The translations under genes and the position numbers were made by a program. A stretch of DNA of 64,000 nucleotides from Lumbricus rubellus. Lineage: Eukaryota > Annelida > Clitellata > Crassiclitellata > Lumbricidae. The stretch lies in assembly GCA_945859605.1 (NCBI GenBank), contig OX243825.1, positions 17,568,548-17,632,547 of the forward strand, given 5' to 3'. How positions within the stretch are numbered: position 1 is the first letter of the stretch; each line of letters opens with the position of its first letter. The notes under the pieces are model-generated. The model was not told the DNA's origin. It searched no databases and saw nothing but the letters and a program-made list of their open reading frames with translations. Positions 1-13,411 of this stretch are shown here, piece after piece.

Positions 1-181
1 CATGTAATTGTAACTGATAAACAGTGATATTTTAGTTCTTAGATTAATTTTACTTCTAGTTCTTATTCACTTCTGTTGACGTGATTTTACTTCCACTTCT
101 ACTTCTAGTTCTCAAATAATTTTACTTCTAGTTCTTATTCACTTCTGTTGATGTAATTTTACTTCCACTTCTGCTTTTTAG

Positions 182-326
182 TTGGAAGTTGTCGCAATGC
201 TACGCTGGATGGTCTCGCTACTTTTTGTCGGCATATTCTCCGCAGCAATCTTTCAGCAGTCTCTCCAGCAGACTGTTGGCAAGAAGACACCGCTAATGGA
301 AGCGGTGACAACCGGGGAAGAAACCA
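182..326 (+). CDS. First coding exon of a small secreted or GPI-anchored glycoprotein (coding from 197)
   Basis: A pyrimidine-rich tract ending in TTTTTAG precedes the exon, so 5' UTR is probably spliced here. The ATG at 197 opens 43 codons beginning MLRWMVSLLFVGIFSAA, a typical signal peptide with a short basic n-region and a hydrophobic core. The exon leaves at a GT at 327-328 in phase 1. This matches the phase of the exon starting at 1384, and together they give a 107-residue product. The donor (GTAGGC) is only moderate. No known family is recognised. The model rests on signal peptide, phase match and the complementary C-terminal exon. Confidence 0.4.
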
Positions 327-412
327 GTAGGCAACTCACTTTTAAACTTTTTTAAATCTTACGCAAAAATCGCTGTACAATGTACATAGCGCTAAATTCC
401 CTCATACGTATG

Positions 413-575
413 CTTGAGCACTTGTTATAGCGCCTCTTCAAGATCACTACTCAGAGGCGCTCCTGACTATAGCGCGGACAATGAATCGGGGTGAAGGACT
501 TGTTGAGGGTCCCTACGCTGCAGCGGCTTGAGGTGGATTTGAACACGCAACCTTCCGGCTCCAATACACCAAACA
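413..575 (-). mobile_element. tRNA-derived SINE copy, antisense
   Basis: The reverse complement matches the SINE at 51236-51450: a B-box-like region, the 'gtgaaggact' body and the tail with GGAGCGCCTCTGAGTAG and a 'gcgctataacaagtg' end. It lies in the intron of the small glycoprotein gene. The remainder of that intron (about 600-1383) shows no coding signal. A G/C-rich stretch near 930-1160 distantly resembles the GGGCGCCC MITE. Confidence 0.7.
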
Positions 576-1383
576 TACCCTGATTCATTCACCCCGATTC
601 ATTGTCCACGCTATAGTATGAGCAAATGCCCCCACCCCAAAAATTTCCGGTAAGTCTGTCTACACCACCGCACCCCACAAACATTACAGCGAATCTGTGT
701 ATATTTAATAATTATCTGCATGTTTGTTATCATAATCATAATCTCCAAATTTCTAGGGCGCCACTCAAAAGCCAAGCACAGGGCACCGGCTTATTCACGA
801 GCGCTGTGTCAAGTCAGAAGGGTTGTCCAAAAGAGTAGCCTGTAGCAGGTCGTTGTCGGGCACCAAAGAATCATAGGTAGCAAAGGTGTTGCATTGGTCC
901 TTCACATAGGCGTACGAGGTGAGGATCCAGAGGGGCAAATGCCCTCCCCCATTTCGGGTATGTTTTTCGGGCAAGGCAGAACCGGATAAACTGTAAAAAG
1001 AGCCAGAAATAGTATTTTTCTAAAGATTTGAACCCGATGACTAAATAAAGATCCTCAATTTTTTCTGGAAAATTTCGGGTAAGTCTGTTTTTCCACCACG
1101 AGATTTATTTTTCGGACAGAAGTAAAAATCTTGGTCCCCCATTGTTGAAATCTCCCGTACGCCTATGGTCCTTAAACTTTATCTTTCAGTTTAGGATCCA
1201 CTGTGGGTAGGTCTACTGCATCACAATAATAGAGATCTTGCTGAACCAGTTCGCAAAATTCTCTTAAAGAGATATAGATCTAGGCCAATATTCTTTTGTT
1301 TTCCTCTTCACATGAGTTACTTATTATTATTCTCCAGCTTGATGTTTTGTAAAATTAATCTCCCATTGTGTTCAAAACCTTAG

Positions 1384-1577
1384 TTATGACGACACTCTCG
1401 TCAGACAACACCGACGCTGCAGACACTTCAATGGCAGAGGCAGCCACAGAAATCGGGAGAAATGAGACAAATGACGGGAGAAATGAGACAATGATGCAAT
1501 CTGCAGCAGAGACGCTGTTACCGAGCATTGTTCTCACTATTCTATTCTCCATCTTCGTTGAATCGTGCAAATACTAA
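1384..1577 (+). CDS. Terminal exon of the small glycoprotein: Thr/Ala-rich stalk, N-glycosylation sites and hydrophobic tail
   Basis: The exon follows an AG at 1382-1383 and starts in phase 1, fitting the exon ending at 326. It encodes 63 residues to a TAA at 1575-1577. The middle is rich in Thr, Ala, Asp and Glu. It contains two N-E-T sequons in a tandem R-N-E-T repeat (RNETNDGRNET), which are potential N-glycans. The C-terminus is hydrophobic (LLPSIVLTILFSIFVESCKY) after a small-residue SAA, as in GPI-attachment signals; a single-pass tail with a five-residue cytoplasmic end is an alternative. The overall layout recalls CD24/CD52-type glycopeptides in architecture only. No sequence homology is claimed. 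Confidence 0.38.
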
Positions 1578-2689
1578 TAGCGCTGGTATAATATTATTAT
1601 AGTAGGCCTATATATTCAAGTTTTTCACAACCTAGCCGCTGTGGAAGCAGAACCTTAATTGAAACCCCGGTGGCTTGGATCCTGTATAAATTATGAGGCT
1701 GTACTGATGGCAATAGGTTTAAGAGCACGGTCAGAATTTCCATGGGTTTTGAGGTCTTCCATACCTTTAAGACTATAATGTTACATGTATGTGGGGATGG
1801 GGATACAAAATTAACTGCAGTATCTGGGTGGGCCTAAGACCCTGCTAGCATTTCCATGGGCAATGGATGAAACCCATAAATGGGAATATGAATTCTAAAA
1901 GTCCTTGTGGATGTGCTAGTCAGGTTCGTCACAACACACTGCGCTGTCCTGAAACACAATCAAATAAACTGACCACGTGGAGCTTAACAACTTTAATTCT
2001 ATAGATATTTGTTCACCATGCAGTCTGAACTTCAGCACAAATCTAAGACCAATTAGGGTACCGGTAGTAGTTACTCGCTTGTTTGCAAAATTACCTTGCT
2101 GTTAAACTGTAGCTGGTACTTTGATAAAGCAGCAGTTAGTGGCCCATATGTAGGCTAGGCCCAATGCATGCGTAGTCGTTAGCAAATAGTTTATGCAATG
2201 TTTTTTTTCATTTACTGTTTTAATTGTACGCTAATTAAGCTTGTCTTAGCAATTCACTGCTAATTCGCTGAAAATAGTTTCGCTATAAAAGACGTTAAGT
2301 ACCTCATGATTCATTAGCGTGCACTGTATTTTTTAGTGGCTTCATACGTTATGAGTTAACGATTATTGTTTCGCGAATTACTTACTACTTAATCTAAATC
2401 GCTAGCTATGAACTTAAAAATTGAAACTCTTAGACAGACAATTTCTCAAGAAAGGACTGCGCGATAAGGGGTCCTGACTAACAGAGTAGGCTAAATGTTT
2501 GACCAATAGCTTACCTTGAAGAAACACGAAATTTATCATTTTTTTATTGTAACCTTAATATTATTCGGAGTTAAAGGCTTTTATTACGCAATATATATTT
2601 AAACAGGTTAATTTGACTTTGAGAAAAATACCCTCACAGCTTGGCGAATCCAAAGCGAATTTAAATGGAACGCAAAAGAACGGAAATGG
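1578..2689. other. AT-rich spacer with no recognisable feature
   Basis: No ORF, repeat family or RNA gene was recognised. Composition is ordinary AT-rich host DNA, with some TAGGCCTA-type palindromes nearby. Confidence 0.5.
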
Positions 2690-2958
2690 TTAAATTTCAA
2701 GACCCTCCTCTTTCTGCTCCCGTTCTTCCAAATCAGCCATCTGTCCACTTCGTTTACCGGCCATAAGCAGGTCAACAAGGTGTCGCTCCCTTGACCTGCG
2801 ACTCGATGACCCGACCCTGTTTCTTCCTCCTCCTCCTCCTCCTCCTCCGCTGTGGTACGAGTTGGTGTAGGATCCGTGTCTGATAGAGCTGGTCAGCTGA
2901 TTACTAGAACGATCTAGGGTTCGAATCACGAAATCCAAATTGTCCAATCCCATTATAC
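2690..2958 (-). CDS. Exon 2 of a candidate amidated peptide-hormone precursor
   Basis: The minus-strand exon begins after TGTTGCAG (acceptor at 2959-2960) in phase 1 and ends with TAA at 2690-2692. It follows the signal-peptide exon at 3939-4218. It encodes a leucine-rich start (IMGLDNLDFVIRTLDRSSN), a (Gly)8 run from a GGA-type microsatellite, a basic stretch, then RERHLVDLLMAGKR. The GKR is a standard C-terminal amidation plus dibasic cleavage site, followed by an acidic tail. The single large peptide between the exon-1 KR and this GKR, with an S-I-x(3)-L-x(2)-L start and amidated hydrophobic end, resembles the corticotropin-releasing-factor/DH44 layout. The long Gly-rich insertion is atypical. 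Secreted amidated precursor: moderate confidence. CRF family: low confidence. Confidence 0.45.
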
Positions 2959-2993
2959 CTGCAACATGTTTGCGAAACAAATGCTAGACACAT

Positions 2994-3283
2994 AGGCGCC
3001 CGCAGAAAGTTTTGCAGGAGAGGGCAAAACACAATGGTCACGGTCAATGTTTTTTAGCAAGAGCTTGAAAATGCAAAGCAGAAAATTAAGAACACGGTTA
3101 TTTTTCACAGAGGTTTCTATACAATATTACGTCAATTTCTCACTTTCACGATGTGTATAAATAGTAACATAAGCGCTTTAGTGCAAAGAAACTTATTTAA
3201 AACAAAAAAAACAGTAGTTAAAAAATAGCAAATTGATTTTCCAGGGGGTAAGTGCCCCCTCTTGCCCCTATGTGCGGGCGCCC
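2994..3283 (-). mobile_element. MITE with GGCGCCCGCA terminal inverted repeats, copy 1 (in the peptide-precursor intron)
   Basis: Ends are GGCGCCCGCAGAAA and TGTGCGGGCGCCC. The interior matches the copies at 9241, 20372 and 49160 in reverse orientation, including the 'ccccctcttgcccctatgtg' end. It sits entirely inside the 980-bp intron (2959-3938). Confidence 0.75.
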
Positions 3284-3938
3284 ATGACTAGACATGATTG
3301 CAAGACAATGTAGCCGCCGAGGGAACAATAACGTAGACCTAGAGCTACTCAACAGATCTAAAGAAATTCAATTTAAGAGATTTTGGTAATGCCTCTTGAG
3401 TTGCATGTGTTGATATGCTACGAATTGTTCCAGCACGCCTTTTTGGCCTGGGCATAAATAGCCACAATCCAATTGATGTCCCCAAATTCAATCAATCAAT
3501 CAATCAGTCTTTTTATTGAAACCTTTGCCAAAACAACAACAGAATAGCACAGCAAAAAACAAATTGGCACATAGGTGAAAAGGGACCCCAAAAGGAATAA
3601 TAATCCCGCTAAGGATGGACCCCAATTACCATGAGACAAATACGGACAGGTCAGCAGTTAAGCCAGGTGCATTGACTGTGCAACTCACGTAAATAAATTT
3701 AATAAAGGCATGCAGATTGATTCTTAAGTCTTAACTAGAGCTTAACTAATAGCCTATAGGCTACTTAACTACTGACAATAATATTATTGACCAGCATAAA
3801 CTTATAGACTTTACTTTTCAACGGCTAAATGGGATAGCAACATTTTTAAAATATTAACAAATTAGGTGCCTCTTTTATGTTATAATTCAAACGTATAAAA
3901 ATTTGATAACAATCGACAAAAGCACAAAGTGAACTTAC

Positions 3939-4218
3939 TGAATCTGTCAGCGCCTCTCTTGCTACTCCGAATCGGGATCCTTTCACCGTCATGTGAGCAT
4001 CTGAAGTGACGGTCACCTCGACTGTCCGATCCAGAAACGGGGAAATCCTTTGCCAGGGTGATTGAAAAAATCTCAGATGGGTCATTTGACGTAGGTAATT
4101 TTTGTCCATCGAATTCCCAAGGATCAGTGTCGGCTACTCCACGGCCTGTTGCTCTCTCAACTCCAAGACACAGTGCCAGGAGGCAGATCTCTGCCGTCAC
4201 AAGAACAACTGACGCCAT
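3939..4218 (-). CDS. Exon 1 of the candidate peptide-hormone precursor (signal peptide)
   Basis: The ATG at 4218-4216 begins MASVVLVTAEICLLALCLG, a hydrophobic signal peptide. The exon codes 93 residues and ends at a consensus donor, TTCA|GTAAGT (GT at 3938-3937), in phase 1. This fits the acceptor of the 2690-2958 exon for a 182-residue product. The propeptide includes an acidic segment and ends SSKRGADRFS, in which KR would release a mature peptide starting GADRFS-. An in-frame GTG upstream was not used because ATG is normal in animals. The frame is also open upstream, so a membrane-span reading is a weaker alternative. Confidence 0.45.
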
Positions 4219-4585
4219 GAAAACGTTGGCGGTCGTCACTTGTTGTGACGGGTAATGGTGGTGACTAAAAATTAATAATAATTATTATCAAATATACAAG
4301 TCCAGCATTATGTAGCTGCATGGCATTCTTGAAGTCCCTTTAGTAGCAGTTTAAGGTTCTTCTTGATAGTCTAAAATCGAAATAGTTGAATTTAGAGGCC
4401 CAACTGCAAATCTCGCACATATGCCCTACTTTGTTTCTGAACACGGACATTCTTTGCAAGATTGACCTTAACAATGTAGGAGCTTCCGTGTGGAATCTGT
4501 AAAAATTCAGTCAAATTTTAAGGCCAAATATGGTGGAGTGATTGCAGACAACATCGTCTACAATACAGAGACTAATATCACTACA

Positions 4586-4890
4586 CTGTGTCCCAATAAA
4601 TCGAGACCTCTTTTTATAATGAGAACAAAACAGGCAAATCTTAATCGATTTTCAAAATTTTAAAACTGTTTTTATTCTGAGATAATTATCTTACACTGAT
4701 TCAAATATGAAGTTTCTGGCATGAATATTGACGTCACAATTACGTCATTTGCATCAGAGAATTTAAATGTTAAGTACCGAAAAAGTTGTGTTATCTCAGA
4801 ATAAAAACAGTTTTAAAATTTTGAAAATCGATTAAGATTTGCCTGTTTTGTTCACATTATAAAAAGGGGTCTCGATTTATTGGGACACAG
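4586..4890. mobile_element. MITE with about 100-bp terminal inverted repeats
   Basis: CTGTGTCCCAATAAATCGAG at 4586 is repeated inverted at 4890. The match continues inward for about 100 bp on each side with few differences, through the 'aaactgtttttattctgagataa' region at the inner edge. Only about 95 bp lie between the arms. Flanks carry TA. Size, structure and TA flanks suggest a Tc1/mariner-type non-autonomous element. No transposase is present. Confidence 0.8.
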
Positions 4891-5834
4891 TACTAGATAT
4901 TTTTTTGCCACTTAAGACCTGAATCGTTTCAATTACTTGGGGCATTCGATGACCTATAACGGTAAGACTGCTGAACTATTAATACACATGTAGCCTATGG
5001 GGTTAAAATCCCTGCCGGGGCACAAATTTGTCTAAAAACTTCGGTTTTATTTGTGTTCTTTACAGCCATATTGCTATGATGCGTAGGCCCTACACTGGTC
5101 GTGCATTATCAATAGGAAGATGTGATACGTCAAGGTAGAGGTTATTGTTACATGTTTAACGAAACTGCCATTTAGGAGATTATTAGTGTCGCCCTCCTCC
5201 TTTAGAAAGAGGACTGAACACTTGCTATTAGGCCCATATGTCAAGACTAAGAAACAAAATTAAATCGGTAACACTCACGAACCAAGGTCCGGGTATCTTA
5301 AGTGGACTACTGTTCTAAAGGAACTCCCTAATTCTCTTACGCATGCCAACTCAACGCAACTGCCGTACGTGTGACTCGATTAGCTTATGCATATTCTGCG
5401 TCAGACTGCGCGTGCAACAGTCTCCTTAGGGCGAGTGTTTGATGCATGTGTGAAAGATGGGATGAATAAGCGAACACCTAATAAAGCACGAGAGAAAGTA
5501 GGTAAGCGAACATAATTATATTCGGCTATATGCAGGTAGTTTCCTGATTGGATAGAAACCCAGAGGGAGAGATGACAGGAATATTAGAGACTTCTATGTT
5601 TGTAGTAGGCCTATCTTGCAATGTAACGTGGATATCAACTCTGAATTCAATAATAATTACCATTGGGTTTAGCCTAAGTGTGTCGCAGCCTTTCATCACT
5701 TGGATTGTTTTTGACTTTCGCTTCAATCGTAGCTCTGAGTACTCTCCTGGTTTAATCCACAGATTCATACGCTAACAGGTTTTCTGAATTCTTTAGTTAT
5801 CGCCAAAATAATTACGAAAAACCCAAACATTGCT
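4891..5834. other. Intergenic DNA, nothing recognised
   Basis: Short ORFs overlap on both strands around 5526-5775 but show no domain, codon bias or splice support. No repeat family was identified. Confidence 0.45.
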
Positions 5835-6026
5835 CAGGGCTGTTTTTAAGGAATTCTTAGAACTGCACAACCCCTTCTTTTCTTTCCATCCTCCATGGTG
5901 AGTTACTTCGAATCGGAGGACAGTGACCATATTTTGCTAGTTTTGACTGTACAGAAGTGCTTTTACAACTGCACAAATCCATTTAGAGCTACACATTTTG
6001 TGTACAACTGCACGCTAAAAAACCTG
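5835..6026 (-). mobile_element. CAGGGCTGTTTT MITE, copy 1
   Basis: This is a 190-bp element beginning CAGGGCTGTTTTTAA and ending AAAAAACCTG, with characteristic inner motifs 'cacaacccc', 'tccatggtgagttac' and 'gtacagaagtgctt'. Near-identical bodies recur at 7547, 22385, 30559 and 48693. Confidence 0.75.
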
Positions 6027-6180
6027 GGATAACTCCTGAACTTGATAGGCTATGCTCTATTTGCAGGACATGCATTTAATACATTTTTTTCAAACTGAAC
6101 TCGATAATATGCGCAATCTTGTCAACAACTCATAACCACTCAAGTGAAAATCAAATCTAACACTTGAACACTTGAAAGTT

Positions 6181-7382
6181 CTGCTTTTCAATTCGATTCA
6201 TTTTGAGAAGTGGCCAGCATACAAATGAAACCATACGTCGGAAATGATCATTTGCCAACTCCAATGCATTCTAGAAAGTAGTTCCGTATAGACAGAAACC
6301 CATCCGCCAACCGATTCTTTTCGACTAAGTGCATTTGGCTTGCAACATGATTGTAGCCTACCCAATGCCCATAGATATAGGCTAGTATTACTGCCCATAC
6401 TGTTGGGCTTAGACTTGCATGATACAAGAGAAACAAGTTTAGATAGTTGATTCGTGTGAAATAGCGCACGTATGACAAAACCAAAATGTAACTCTAGAAA
6501 CTAGCTATATGCGACCCGTCATCCAAAAACAAGGCGCTTGTCGCCACGTTGATTTACGAGGAAAAAGCAAAAAAACGCAAATTTCGACTCTTATGCTCAA
6601 ATTTCTTTTTCATCAAATTCATGCGCGAAAATATTTGTAAAACATAACAGAAAAATTCTTCCGTATAATTATACAACTCAGTGTAATAGATTGACACAAA
6701 TTCAGTATACAATTGAATATAAAAAATAAATCAAATCATATCAAATTAAATTTATTGCTCCCAAAAACAATTACACATTACGCATTGTACATTTTGTACA
6801 ATAAGATTACGATATTAGGCCCTAATTGAATGCGTGATTAGATGTGCAGAGATTTGGATCATTGATGTAGCCTAAGGAAACACATAAATAGCCTAAATAT
6901 AGAAATTTTAGAGAAAGTCCTGCTTTGCATTTCGATTCATTTTGAGAAGTGCCACCCTACAAATGAAACTATAGGTTGGAAATGATGATCATTTGGCAAC
7001 TCCAGTGCTTTCTAGAAAGTAGTTCCGTATAGACAGAAACCCATCCGCCAACCGGTTCTCTTCGACTAAGTGCATCTGGCTTGCAACATGTAGCGCCCTA
7101 CACAATGCCCATGGATCAAGTAGGCTAGTATACATTACTGCCCATACTGTTGGGCTTAGACTTGCATGATACAAGAGAAGCAAGTTTAGATAGTTGATTC
7201 GTGTGAAATAGCGCACGTATGACAAAACCAAAATGTAGGCCTAACTCTAGAAACTAGCTATATGTGACCCATCAACCCAAAACCAGGCGCTTATCGTCAC
7301 CTTAAAAAAATTTCACTCTTAAGCGCAAATTTCTTTTTCATCAAATTCAAGCGCGAAAATATTTTTAAAACATGACAGGTAC
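6181..7382. repeat. Tandem segmental duplication, offset about 740 bp
   Basis: The 470-bp block from 6181 recurs from 6920 with roughly 90% visible similarity, including 'gtagttccgtatagacagaa' and the downstream 'catcaaattca.gcgcgaaaat' segment. Parallel small ORFs in both copies are consequences of the duplication. A piece between the copies (6815-6905) recurs a third time at 8281-8360. Confidence 0.75.
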
Positions 7383-7546
7383 AAAGAAGATACTATTATC
7401 AATTATAGCTGCATATAATTATAAGCTCCTGCTTTTTTTTAACTTTACTTTCGGAAATTTTGACAAGGCTGCTTTGAACTGTAGTTCAGTGGAAACCTAT
7501 AGTATAGGCCTATAAAGACGATTTTAAATTCATATGAAACAGGACT

Positions 7547-7715
7547 TTCTTCAACGTGCAGTTGTAAACAAAATGTGCAGTTTGTAGAAGCACTGCTGTA
7601 CAGTTAAAACTAGCAAAAAGGTAATTGTTCTCCGATTTTAAGTAATTTGCCCTGGAGGATGGGAACGGAAAGAAGGAGTTATGCAGTTCTAAAAATCCCT
7701 TAAAAACAGCCCGAT
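7547..7715 (+). mobile_element. CAGGGCTGTTTT MITE, copy 2
   Basis: It is in opposite orientation to copy 1 and slightly shortened in the middle. It ends 'cccttaaaaacagccc'. It was recognised by alignment with the other four copies. Confidence 0.7.
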
Positions 7716-8189
7716 ATGAAATTTGTTTTACACAGATTGTCTGAATATAGCCTACGGATCTATGCAATAATTAGAACTTTCTTGAGCATAATAGCCTACA
7801 ATTATGATGATATAGTATTATCGATGATAATATGCATGAGTTTAGCTTCTTTACTGTGTAAATTTGATGAACGCAGTTTTTTCCGCAAAAACTTGTCGTC
7901 TTTACATTTTCTTATAAATAATGGCGAAAACGGGCTGGATGATAATCAAATTTGTACCAATATCTTTCATTTGACTGATGCATACACTAACAAAATTTTA
8001 TAAAGAAATATGAAGCCGTTACTGTGATAACGCATTTTGAAAACGGTGAACGAACTTTCGTGTCACCCTATAGAATGTTTGACGTTATTTATAGACGTCA
8101 AAATAAAATAATTTGCAATAGAAATTAATTATGTGTTCTATCCTGTCAAAATTGTCAATTTCTCATATACATTTTTGTTTATTCTTCGA

Positions 8190-8280
8190 GAGATGAGGGC
8201 CATTTTTGAGGACTGGCGGGCCATTTTTTGAGGCCTTGCGGGCCGCTTTTGGCCCGCGGACTGCGGGTTGGGAACCGCTG
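8190..8280 (-). mobile_element. hAT-type non-autonomous transposon end
   Basis: The minus strand reads CAGCGGTTCCCAACCCGC, the classic hAT terminal consensus, followed by CpG-rich 'gcggcccgcaaggcc' sequence. The other end was not located, so it is probably a fragment. It abuts the sequence duplicated from 6815. Confidence 0.55.
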
Positions 8281-8360
8281 CCCTAATTGAATGTGTGTTG
8301 AGATGTGCAGAGAGCTGTGCCATGGATGTAAGGAAACACATAAATAAATATAGAAATTAT

Positions 8361-9240
8361 AGGATACTATATAGGCTGTATAATGTATATCACATAGCGA
8401 TAGCGTACCTGAAATTATCCATTATTTCTAGTGAATTTTCCTGCATCAGGTAATGTAACTTTTCACAACCATGAGCCATGGCTGACGGGCAACGTATTGC
8501 ATTGTATTGCAGACTCTGTTCTGTTATATAGGCTACTTAAGGCTGATGCTAATTAAGATTGTTTCACGTAATCATACCGAGTTTGTCAGAATGAATAGTA
8601 AATAAAAGATTATTATTACTACATAATTATTATAAATAAATGTAAATTAAACTGGATTGGAATTTTTAAAACCTTAAAACTAAGATTGATCAAAATATTT
8701 CCTACTCACCTTATTCCAAGATGTCCGTCAATCAAAGTGGTATCTCCCTAAAATGATTGAAAAGTTAGTTCAGTGTTAAGCAATCGTTTTCAGTAACAGT
8801 AATAGCTCAAGAAAACTGTTTTACCGCATACACGAGCCGATGACTGCAAAATCAAGCCTACTAGTTCTGACAGCAAGTAGGCCTACTGCCAAAGGAAACA
8901 CTAATTTCCAGATGCTGCGAGCATACGAAAAAACCCAAACATTGTCAGAATCAATGTTTGCATCCCTTGTACAATTTTTCAACGAGGTCCATCTGCCTAT
9001 TGTTCACGGCTTGAGTTGCCTCAATAGATAAGTCCTATGATGTAGTAAGCAGTTGAAGTGTGGACGACATTCTATGGCTTCACAGGCGCACAAGCAACGC
9101 GTAGCAGCAAATACATTGGCACATTGCATGCAACAGTTGCAACACTGACTGCGAGCATGCGCGCTGCTCCTCTGCAAACAGACGTACACGTCTCATATAA
9201 TAACAGTTATTGTTATATAAGTTATTGTTGGCAGCTGTCA
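8361..9240. other. Intergenic DNA, nothing recognised
   Basis: No supported coding exon or repeat family. Small ORFs at 8840-9369 have no recognisable domain and run into the adjoining MITE. Confidence 0.4.
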
Positions 9241-9480
9241 TGGGCACCCGCACATAGGGGCAAGAGGGGGCACTTGCCTTCTCCCCCTGGAAGGTTGAAA
9301 CCTATTTTTCTAACTTCTACATTTTGGTTTTTAACTAATTTCTTTGCACTGAAAAAACTATGTACATAATTTTTTTAAAGTGAAACTGAGATATTTACAT
9401 TAAAAAACCTCTATGAAAAATGCCCATGCATGTTCTTAATTTCCTGCTTTACATTTTCAACCTCTGGTATCCATGACGTG
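9241..9480 (+). mobile_element. GGCGCCCGCA MITE, copy 2, right end missing
   Basis: It starts TGGGCACCCGCACATAGGGG and follows the 20372 copy through 'gcccatgcatgttcttaa'. It then diverges before the inverted terminal repeat. Confidence 0.65.
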
Positions 9481-9664
9481 TCGTTAAACAAGTAGCAAGC
9501 AGTCCAACTAAATAACTGGAGGATTAAATATCAGTGGCGGCAAAAAACATTGGGGAAGTAAAACCTCCGATACTGAATAAATTTATTATTAGTCTAGTCT
9601 GAACGAGACTTGCTGTATTGCCAAAGGTTACAATGTCATCATCGTTGCCGCTTGCCTATAAGAT

Positions 9665-11094
<1,430 letters not shown>

Positions 11095-11296
11095 CTATAA
11101 GATGCTGGGGCGTGATGCCAAGACAAATTGTGTCCACTGGGAATACTGTGTCACATTCGGTCAAGCCAGTCTTTCATCAATTGCTACTAAACAAGAGCAT
11201 CTGCTGAGAAATTATTCGAAAGTGGGATGGTTTTGGAAGGGTTCCGATACATTTGGCATTTTAACAAGCATTGCTCACCCATATGCCCCCTCCTTG

Positions 11297-11510
11297 TGGA
11301 GCGCGGTGGTGTAGTGGTGGCGTCGGTGCCTTGTAGCCGAATGGTTTCATGTTCAAATCCACCTCAAGCCGCCGCATAGGGGCCTTGAGTAACACACAAC
11401 AGCTCACAATTGCTCAGGCGCTTAGGCGTGAAACTCCGATGCAGTGTCTGCGCTGTAGTTGGGAACGCCTCTGAGTAGAGATCTTGAAATGCGAGAAATA
11501 AATAAATAAT
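11297..11510 (+). mobile_element. tRNA-derived SINE copy, sense
   Basis: It contains an A-box-like GGTGTAGTGG, a degraded B-box-like 'tcatgttcaaatcc', the 'gcgtgaaactccgatgcagtg' body and the GCCTCTGAGTAGAGATCTTG tail, followed by (AAAT)n. The layout is the same as the copy at 51236. Confidence 0.8.
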
Positions 11511-13411
11511 TGTTGAGTAAAGATAAAAATTTCATTGTTAAGTAGATGTATAGCAGGTCATAGTTAAGTAGATTAGGCCCTATAACAGGTCATTGTTGAG
11601 TAGGCCTAGAGCAGTTCATTGTTAAGTAGATAGACCATTGTTAAGGTCATTGTTAACTAGAGATGATTGCAGGTAAGACCGCATGAGCTTATCCTGAGCG
11701 AGCCAGGCATATTGAACGTCACAAACTTCTTTTACTTGACCTCGGCGTATGATAAGATGATCGGTCGGTCCATTCCACCCATTTGATCTTTCAACCATGC
11801 AACGCGTTATAGTTCTAGTTCGCTAGAGGGTCCAGGTGGAGCAGAAATATACGTTGCTCATCTCAGATCTCAATTCCAGTTGCCTCCTGCGGACAATACG
11901 AGTCCAGTACGGGTGTACATGTGTGTGTGATAAGAGACGACCTTATAGGGCAGAATAGCCTACCTATGTTTCTATGTAACGGTAACCTACAGGCCTGCGC
12001 TCTATTTATTTTACTATTTCTCATAATTATACGGTTATTTAAAAGGATAAGGGTTGCGCTCCGATTTATTGTAAAAATACATGTATGTCTCCAGGGATGT
12101 CGCATTCTTGACGTGTTCGGAAAAGTGTTAAGAGTTGTCTCAGGGTCCAAAACCCATCGAAACTCGTAGGCCTACCAAAGAACATCTTTAAACCGATCCT
12201 GATTCCTTTGAAGTCTTACTTCAAGACATCAAAGGCAGTCAACGACGAATTATTTAAGTAATTTATCTAATAGAAAAGTGACTCTTTCGTTTTCATATGA
12301 TATAAGTTACAAATTATTCTTATGCCATACTCAACGCTACAGAGAGTTTGTCAAAAGTAGCAGTTAAAAATTTTAAAATGCCAGTTCCAAGCCCAATTTC
12401 GAATGACATTATTTAAACAGCATACTCGTAGTCTAATACTGTTCCTTAAAGACGTCTTGAACAATACAAAACACTTTAAGACAATAATAGTTGCATAATA
12501 ATACATCATTGGCATCGAAGATACATAAATAAGAATATTCTTTAATATAAGAAAACTGCGCTTAATAAATCTTCATCTGATGAGCAATGAGTCAAAGCAG
12601 GGCGATAATAATTTGCCAGGAAGTTGTGGGGTTTAAGATCCTAGTATTTCTTAGGCCCCTCGGTAAAGTCTTCATTGCACACTCCAACTCCACATGAATT
12701 AGTGTCTTATCCCTCATGACCCCCCCCCCCTAGTTAGTTTTCTACAGTTATTTTAAAACCTGAGCACCGTCCTGCCACTTATTGACCAGCACAGACTGGA
12801 AAGGTAAGGGGTTGTTCAGGCACTTCTTTTGGAAAGGTAAGGGGCGTCCAGGCACTTCTTTTGGAAATGTATGGGGCGTCCAGGCACTTCTTTTCCCACA
12901 CTTTAAGCACTGCGGGGGAGGTGTGGTGCTCTTTGATGGATCCCCTATTACATTCATTCAATTTTCTCTAACTAGCCGCGGTATAGTAATTATCAGCAAG
13001 AACTCAGACGAAAACCCAAAATTTCTCGGGCAACGCCGGGTACCACAGTTAGTACTCAATAAAACGAATAAGCTATATCATCATTATCCAACTCAGACGC
13101 AGAACGAAAACAAATATTTACACAACAGAAACAGCAACAAAAAACAACGACAACAACAACAACATCGCTATTTAGTCAGATGACATATCGTCAGTCACGT
13201 GACAGGTCAACTAGCGCAGACGACGCACTTTCAAGAGTTGCCACGTCTTAACAGACAATTATATTATTATCATAAAGGCTATAATTAATATTAACCCTTC
13301 ACCGACCAGAGTGTACTAGATGGCACATTGGGAGTCCTATCCCTCGGTAAAATGGTCAGCAAAGGGTTAAGAGCAGAGAGAGACAAAAATACTGCGGCAT
13401 ATAGACGGGAG
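11511..13411. other. Intergenic DNA with a short direct repeat
   Basis: No gene was found here even though the 3' exons of the DCC-like gene would be expected on the minus strand. A 34-36-bp direct repeat (around GGAAAGGTAAGGGGCGTCC) occurs three times at about 12798-12896. A run of C lies at 12721-12730. Confidence 0.5.

Noticed and set aside
3880..4239. Transmembrane exon of the DCC-like gene
   Set aside because: The hydrophobic stretch lacks a basic stop-transfer sequence and the acceptor phase does not fit exon H; the signal-peptide reading with the downstream exon fits better.
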